Source: Hyalella azteca
Lineage: Eukaryota; Arthropoda; Malacostraca; Amphipoda; Hyalellidae
NCBI RefSeq assembly: GCF_000764305.2
Contig: NW_025933343.1
Coordinates: forward strand, 49,853-113,852
Direction: 5' to 3'
DNA: 64,000 bases
The translations under genes and the position numbers were made by a program. The first letter of the stretch is position 1, and every line of letters starts with the position of its first letter. Below, one piece after another: positions 58,022-64,000 of the stretch. The notes under the pieces were generated by a model. The model was not told the DNA's origin, searched no databases, and saw only the letters and a program-made list of their open reading frames with translations.

Positions 58022-58959
58022 CAGCAATCCCTTGATTAGCACGGTTTTGAATACTGCGTTTTTGATTAACGCGGAAAAAAAGTTGCGACCTACCCTTAAT
58101 CTACACGGTGCCAGTTTTGATTAGCATGACTTTTTTTCACAACGCATCATTTTCTCACCTCTAGCCAGAGTTGTTATGTTCGTAACAAAAGTGTTACTTT
58201 TTGCTTTTTAAATCTTATGTCGTTACTTTTGTTACGACTTTTGGAAAAATTTGCCAAATGTTGTTACTTTATGAATTTCAGCCAATAATTCTTTAAATAA
58301 GGTCCCATTCCGTAGGCACTCGTGCTGACTAAAGAGTCGGTTTAACCGCGCCTTGTCTCGTTCATAACTCGAATGGTCGAGTTTGGCAACGTTTGCTGGT
58401 AAGTGCACCATGCCGGTGCTCTAGTTACTTGTTAGCCTTCAACTGGTCAAGATCGCTGTCATATCTACTGCTCACTTTTATCAAACTACATAATTTTCCT
58501 TGATAAATTACCGTCATAATTATGGAAAAAAAGGGAACGCTTAAACGAAAAAATATCACTTTGGAGACTAAGCTTGAAATAATTAAGCGTTTTGATAATG
58601 GTGAAATGAAAACAAAGATCGGTGAAGACCTAGGGTTTCCCCGAGTCAACAATACGCACAATTTTGAAAAAATTGTCCGAGTATCAAGAGAAAGGCAAAA
58701 TTGCTTCTGTGCAATTGAAATTGGATTCGTTTTTCAGTAAAAAATAAATGTTAATTCATTCGCATTTCTTTTATTTATTTCCCCTATTATATAGAAAAAA
58801 ATATGATGAATTTTAGTGGAAAAAAATTATTATGTAACTTTGCTATTTTCGAGGATTCATTATAATTATTCCCATATATTCTTAAGTTTGATTTGCACGG
58901 TTTTGCTTAACACGGTAAAACTCGGGGATTTATTAACCGCGTTAATCAAGGGATTGCTG
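58022..58959 (+). mobile_element. Tigger-like transposon remnant
   Basis: The ends CAGCAATCCCTTGATTA and TAATCAAGGGATTGCTG are inverse copies flanked by TA. The interior codes for the first part of a transposase at 58522-58740. The remainder of the transposase has been deleted. A second copy lies in reverse orientation at 59272-59836. Confidence 0.85.
58522..58740 (+). pseudogene. Tigger-like transposase N-terminus
   Basis: The frame opens MEKKGTLKRKNITLETKLEI and continues with IIKRFDNGEMKTKIGEDLGF, the helix-turn-helix seen at the start of Tigger and CENP-B-like transposases (a basic start, then 'LE.KLEIIKRF..GE'). It is followed by a short unrelated end at residue 72. The second DNA-binding and DDE parts are absent. 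Confidence 0.75.
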
Positions 58960-59271
58960 TAAATAGATCACACTCTCACAGTATGTGCAACTCAAGTTCT
59001 GAATGGTTTACATCACTCTCAAAACACCACACTATGTGCCAGCAATGATGAAACATCACAAACTGTTGCCATATTTATTTAAGAGCCTTTAGAATTCAAA
59101 TCTACAAAATTGCTGAATTCCGACACTGTGTGACTAAATGCAGCAAATTGTGAGACTAATTCTGACAGCACTTCAAAATTGTAATTAATAATTCTGACAC
59201 CCTGTGTGAGGGTGAGTTGTGTTGGTATACAATACCCTGTGTCATGGCTGTGTGTTGTACAGTTACACAGT

Positions 59272-59836
59272 TGAATCCCCGAGTTTTACCGTATTAAGCA
59301 AAACCGCGCTAATCAAACTTAAGAATATATGGGAATAATTATAATGAATCCTCAAAAATAGCAAAGTTTGATAAAATGTTATGTAGTTTGATAAAAGTGA
59401 GCAGTAGATATGGCAGCGATCGTGACCAGTTAAAGGCTAATGAGTAACTAGAGCACCGGCACGGCGCACTTACCGGCGAAAGTTGCCGAACTCGACCATT
59501 TGAGTTATGAACAAGACAAGGCGCGGTTAAACCGACTCTGTAGTCAGCACAAGTGCCTACGGAACGGGACCTTATTTAAAGAATTATTGGCTGAAATTCA
59601 TAAAGTAACAACATTTGGCGAATTTTTCCAAAAGTCATAACAAAAGTAACAACATAAGATCTAATAATCAAAAAGTAACACTTTTGTTACGAATGTAACA
59701 CCTCTGGCTAGAGGCGGGAAAATGATGCGTTGTGAAAAAAAGTTGCGCTAATCAAAGCTGGCACCGCGTAGATTAAGGGTAGGTAGCAAATTTTTTTTCC
59801 GCATTATTCAAAACTGTGCTAATCAAGGGATTGCTG
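59272..59836 (-). mobile_element. Second Tigger-like copy, end-truncated
   Basis: The minus strand matches the left and right parts of 58022-58959 with the whole helix-turn-helix coding part deleted. The end at 59836 is complete (ATTGCTGTA) and abuts TIR copy B. The other end lacks about 30 bases. Confidence 0.8.
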
Positions 59837-60401
59837 TATAGTCAAATGGGGTAAGACAGGACCGCAGCCTTCATGGGGTAAGAAAGGACCAGCCCATGGC
59901 ATGCATACTGATTGCACTGAGTTTAATTTGACAGAAGAATATGTTAGAGCAATATTGCCATTTCAGTGTTTGTTTCAACCCTCTTCTGCAAATAATGAAT
60001 TTTTAATTAATTTTCAAAGAAAACCTATGTAAAGAAGGGTCACAAAATAGTTAACCCTATTTGGGAAATAAGCTCTGTCTGATTAAAAAAATTTTTTTGG
60101 CCAGGTTTGTGGAGGTAGGCAAGTAACCTCAAGTAACATGCAACTTTTGAGACATACTAGGCATTCCTACCTGCTACCATCACTGCCTGACAACTATTCT
60201 AAAATGGGATAAAAAAGGACTGGACATGGGGTAAGACGGGACCACCAAATGATCCTGTTTACCCCACAAATGGTCCTGTCTTACCCCACAAATGGTCCTG
60301 TCTTACCCCACAAATGGTCCTGTCTTACCCCACAAATGGTCCTGTCTTAACCCAAAAATGGTCTTCTTTTACCCATAGTTTATCAAAAATAGCTTTTAAA
60401 T

Positions 60402-61994
60402 CAGTGGTTCCCAAACTTTTTCAGGCTGACGCCCCCTTTGGCTCCCTAGTGAATTTCTAGCGCCCCCCACAGACACATATAAAATCATACCCCTCTTTCT
60501 ATAAAATTTAGTTCGCTGCAATTTTGAAAGACAAAGGTTAAACACAAATGTGTACTTCACAAATAGGACCTCTTTTAGTGAACCAATGTGTTTTTCAGCT
60601 GTTTTAACTGTTTCAGCACCATAAACCTAGGACGTTTCGGGCAAATTTACGGCCGGACTCGTGGCCGGTCTCACGACCATGTCTCCAAATTCAATTATCA
60701 AGGAATATCATCCAAACTAATGAACGCAGATCAATAAAACTTGGAACATGTATTCATCAGAACTTAACGGTGACGTTTAGCGTTATTAGGTGATATTTAA
60801 ATTTTTTAAATATCACCTTCATTCGTGAGTTATATTGCGATACAGGCCGAAATTCGCAGTGATCAAAGAATTTCTTCCAAACTACCAAACAGATTTGAAC
60901 GAAATTTTGAATATACATTCCTAACTACCAAATGGTGTTTTTAGGATTAAAATTTTTTTTATTTTACCGTCGTTTGCGAGATTTTTTTTTCATTTCACCG
61001 TCATTCTTGATTTCACACTTCCTTATTCGCTTTCGTTTGCAAGTTATACAGATATAGGAGGAACGACCGGCTTTTATACCGGCTGGTTTAACCAAGAGCC
61101 GTTTACGTATAGCCGTATAACTCACAAACTAAAGCAAAACGAAAAAATTGTAATGAACTAAACATCACAGTTGCTGAGGTTAAGTATTAAAATACCAAAT
61201 TTTGTTTAAATATGTTTAGTAGTTTGCAAGAAATTTCTTGATTACTGCGAATTTAAGCACGTATTGTTGTTTAAATCACGAATGAAACTCGCGAACGAAG
61301 GCACAATCGAAAAAAAATTTAACGAGCTAAACATCACCGTTCGGTAGTTAGGACTGTAAATTCAAAATTTCATTCGAATCTGTTCAGTAATTTGCAAGAA
61401 ATTCCTTGATCACTGTGAATTCGGCCCGTATTGTCTCATATAAGTATGGCAAAAGCAATTGAAGGCAAAATTCAAAAAATTTTCACAAGCTTTACATTAC
61501 CGTTAGGTCCTAATGAATACGTGTACCAAGTTTCATCGAGTTTAGTTTATTAGTTTGAGAGGTATTCCTTGATCATTGAATTTGGAACTTGGCCGTGAGA
61601 CCGGCCACGAGTCCGGCCGTTAATTTGCCGGAGACGTAAACCCAGGAGAGGTTGAAAAAATATAACTCAGTACTCACTGCAGTGAGTGACAGAGAGCGCA
61701 TTTTCTCGTCGACGAAAACGTGAAGTCACAGACGACCAGACGGACGGACATGGCGAGCACAATAGTGCATTTTTTCCATAAATGAGAAAATGGGCTAAAA
61801 AAAGATCTGGGTGAAAACACCATCGCTGGGAGTCATGTGCTGCACGTGTTGTGTACAAATCGTCAAACAAACGTTCGAACTTCTGACTTCGACTTCGTAC
61901 TGTCGCCCCCCTATCACCCTCTTCTTCTCTACCGCCCCCCAAAATCTTTCTATCGCCCCTAGGGGGGCGATATCGCCCACTTTGGGAACCACTG
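60402..61994. mobile_element. Non-autonomous hAT element, 1.6 kb
   Basis: The ends CAGTGGTTCCCAAACTTTTT and AAAGTGGGAACCACTG (imperfect) are flanked by a perfect 8-bp duplication TTTTAAAT (60394-60401 and 61995-62002). Copy A has the uninterrupted site at about 31020 with one TTTTAAAT, which serves as an empty site. Inside, 60640-61640 is a foldback with 'ggccggactcgtggccggtc' and its inverse near the two ends. No transposase was found. Confidence 0.93.
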
Positions 61995-62477
61995 TTTTAA
62001 ATGAATATATTATTGTGCATAAGTATACATGGAGTATTTTGGTCAAAATTTTCATCTTTTGCTTAAAATAACCATTCTAACTTGTTAGCTTTTTAATTAG
62101 ATAAATTTAGCATACTATTGTGAATTGCATCATGGGGATGGAGAAAATAGGGATGTCTCTTCCCATTAGTGAGCTGCAGAACAATGTGCAAGAGTGGTTG
62201 GTTGGGAAAATCATTGTGTGAAACATAAAAAATAATTATCATCACAATTTTGTGAGAGGGCATGGGCTATGTTTGAAGAAGTGCACCACAAATGCAGTTA
62301 GCGCACCACAAATGCAGTTAGCAAGAAAACACATGACATCCAACTCTCAAGTTATTATCCATTGGTTTTATTACCAATTTGATAAATTTTCAGACAATGA
62401 TACTAATGGAATATACATGTAGCATTTGGCTCTACAATGAATCAAAGCCAACCTACTATTTCTACCGGTATGCTTAA

Positions 62478-62970
62478 GGGGAGCGTCTACCCTAAAATTT
62501 ATCTCGGCAATTTACAGACAGATCACTTTGAAATTTGGTACACATATGTAAAACAGAAATCTAAGACTTTTTTGTTCATGTGAATTTTTCGAAAAAAATG
62601 AAAGAAAACGTGAAATTCTTAGAAAACGGCCAAAAAAGGGGGTACTGTAGAAATCTATCTCCTCCTAGGATTTTCAAGCTACAACATCGAGACACATATC
62701 ATTCGATGCGTAAAGACCATATCTACAAACGTCACTTAGCGGTTTTTTGGATTTCTCATTTTTGTGGGTGTGGGAGCATTTTTTCCGATATTTTTTGGAA
62801 TTTTTTGATTTTACCCCCGCCCTCCCCCACTTTTTGCAAAATAAAATCCGAACTATAATGAAATTGAAAAAACGACAAAGTGACGTTTGTAGATCTTTCT
62901 TTTTCTAATCGAATGGTATATGTCTCATTGTTGTAGCTTCAAAACTCTAGGAGGAGATAGGTTTTATCAA
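62478..62970. mobile_element. TTAA-target element fragment
   Basis: It begins directly after TTAA (62474-62477) with 'ggggagcgtctaccctaaaa' and resembles the starts at 9597 and 31123. A block with 'gagacacatatcattcgatg' and its inverse near 62900 gives partial dyad symmetry. The right end is not visible, probably lost in a deletion. Confidence 0.55.
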
Positions 62971-63504
62971 ATAATGTGTTTCTAGATGGATAATATTGAA
63001 TATCATATTTATATTTTTACTAAAAACCTTGTAACATAAGAATTACCTATTGGTCCTTTCTTACCCCAGCCTGGTCCCATCTTACCCCAATGGGGTAAGA
63101 TGGGTCCTGATGGGACCAGCTCACTTTTTTTAATCTGTACAGAAAACTGTGTGGTATGCAAAAAGTCTTTGAGTTGTAGCTTTGAAGACCATTGCATAAC
63201 CACACCTTGTGATAAGTTAAGGATTTTTTAGTTTTTCATGATATATATATAGATGCTACATGCCTGTTAGTGATTTTGGTCCTGTCTTGCCCCATCTGAC
63301 TATATATAATTCTGACATCGTGTCGAAATTAGTTTTTATGTGCCGAAAACCGTCTCTTAAATCAATCATCCATTAATTTATTTAGAATTTAAAATTAGCA
63401 AATAAAAGTATACTTAAAGGATTCCTAATATATTCACAGACTTATTTAAAAGTCTCAAACCATAATATTCTTACTACACAAACAGTTTATAACTATTTAG
63501 TAAA

Positions 63505-64000
63505 GCAAGGTCAACTATCAACTTTCATACATGTTTTGATCTTCTCACTAGTTGACTTTGACTTTTGCTTGGCAGATCTTAACATTTTCCCACTAGACCT
63601 AGTGTTTTGCAGAAATCTGGTGCGCAATAGTGTAACGTCACTATTTCAACCATCTACGCATGCATGGTACTAAGACCAAGCTTAATATAAAGGAAAAAGT
63701 TGAGGGGTGTCGGAATTACCCAATACCCAGTGTCGGAATATGGTGCGTTTAGGGTAAACGCGGTATATTCCGACATCGTGTGTAATTCCGTCACCTCTCT
63801 AGTTTTTCCTTTATATTAAGCTTTGTTTTAGTTCCATGTGTTTGTTGATGGTTGAAATGGTGACATCATACATTTGCGCATCAAAACACTAGGTCTTGGC
63901 CATCTAGCGGGAAAATATTGAGATCCAAAGAGAGACAATGCACGCTACCCAGTGAGATCATCGAAAAATTTGTCAAATTTGACAGTTGACCTTGCTCTAC
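63505..64000. mobile_element. Large foldback element reaching the window edge
   Basis: Two arms of about 245 bases are inverse copies around a centre near 63754. Examples are 'gcaaggtcaactatcaa' near 63506 against 'gacagttgaccttgc' near 63980, and 'aagcttaatataaaggaaaa' against 'tttcctttatattaagctt'. The centre reads TGTCGGAATATGG and its near inverse. Single-arm relatives ('catattccgacacc') occur near 57970 and 59110. There is no coding content. Confidence 0.75.

Larger units (their letters stand above)
59841..63300. mobile_element. TIR element with GGGGTAAGACAGGACC ends (copy B)
   Basis: The ends TATAGTCAAATGGGGTAAG and CTTGCCCCATCTGACTATA match copy A at 30516-34196. About 1.6 kb in the middle is a nested hAT element (60402-61994), and a TTAA-target sequence starts at 62478. 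Near 60240-60360 the unit 'acaaatggtcctgtcttacc' is repeated in tandem about five times, more than in copy A. Confidence 0.82.

Noticed and set aside
61667..62055. Minus-strand frames of 86-91 codons near the hAT end
   Set aside because: They overlap the hAT terminus and each other, with no motif. Composition explains them.

Overview
The window is nuclear DNA from an animal, most likely an arthropod. It is AT-rich, the genes have GT-AG introns of a hundred bases to several kilobases, and transposable-element debris is dense (hAT, pogo/Tigger-like, TTAA-target elements, CR1/L2-like LINEs, Penelope-like elements). The main receptor gene has a domain mix I associate with crustaceans or other invertebrates. 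I cannot name a species. Two assembly gaps are present (5708-5763 and 34674-35021).

Layout: (1) 2911-19845, + strand: a complete ten-exon gene for a chimeric Cys-loop receptor of 940 residues, with signal peptide, pentraxin, C-type-lectin-like domain, LDLa domain, ligand-binding domain and four membrane segments. All ten exons join in phase. Its third intron (5983-14016) holds a nest of elements: two convergent LINE copies, a head-to-head pair of Penelope-like ends with hammerhead-like cores, and a hAT element. (2) 19846-38100: a repeat-rich stretch without an intact host gene. It contains a minus-strand pseudogene copy of part of the receptor (about 24520-25000), a LINE endonuclease fragment, a 3.7 kb TIR element with TTAA-target elements nested in it, and a gap-damaged pogo/Tigger-like transposase. 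(3) 38124-42430, + strand: a six-exon, 447-residue TPR-like protein with a C-terminal J-domain-like HPD segment. (4) 50013-45961, - strand: a DTWD1 orthologue (tRNA acp3U transferase) in four exons, with an insertion of roughly 350 residues. (5) 56419-52053, - strand: the 3' six exons of RRP1 (Nop52 family, pre-rRNA processing); the first exon lies outside the recognisable part of the window. (6) 56472-64000: a pile-up of TIR elements, among them a second copy of the 3.7 kb element interrupted by a hAT element with a perfect 8-bp target duplication, and a large foldback at the right edge.

The most unusual pattern is in the receptor gene. Several introns carry minisatellites that start exactly at the 5' splice site or include it, so the donor site is repeated with the unit. 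Two of these arrays have periods divisible by three and are open in the exon's frame. The pseudogene copy keeps the same junction as a single unit, which looks like the state before expansion. The host genes are otherwise unrelated in function. DTWD1 and RRP1 both act in RNA maturation and lie on the same strand, but nothing suggests a shared transcript.
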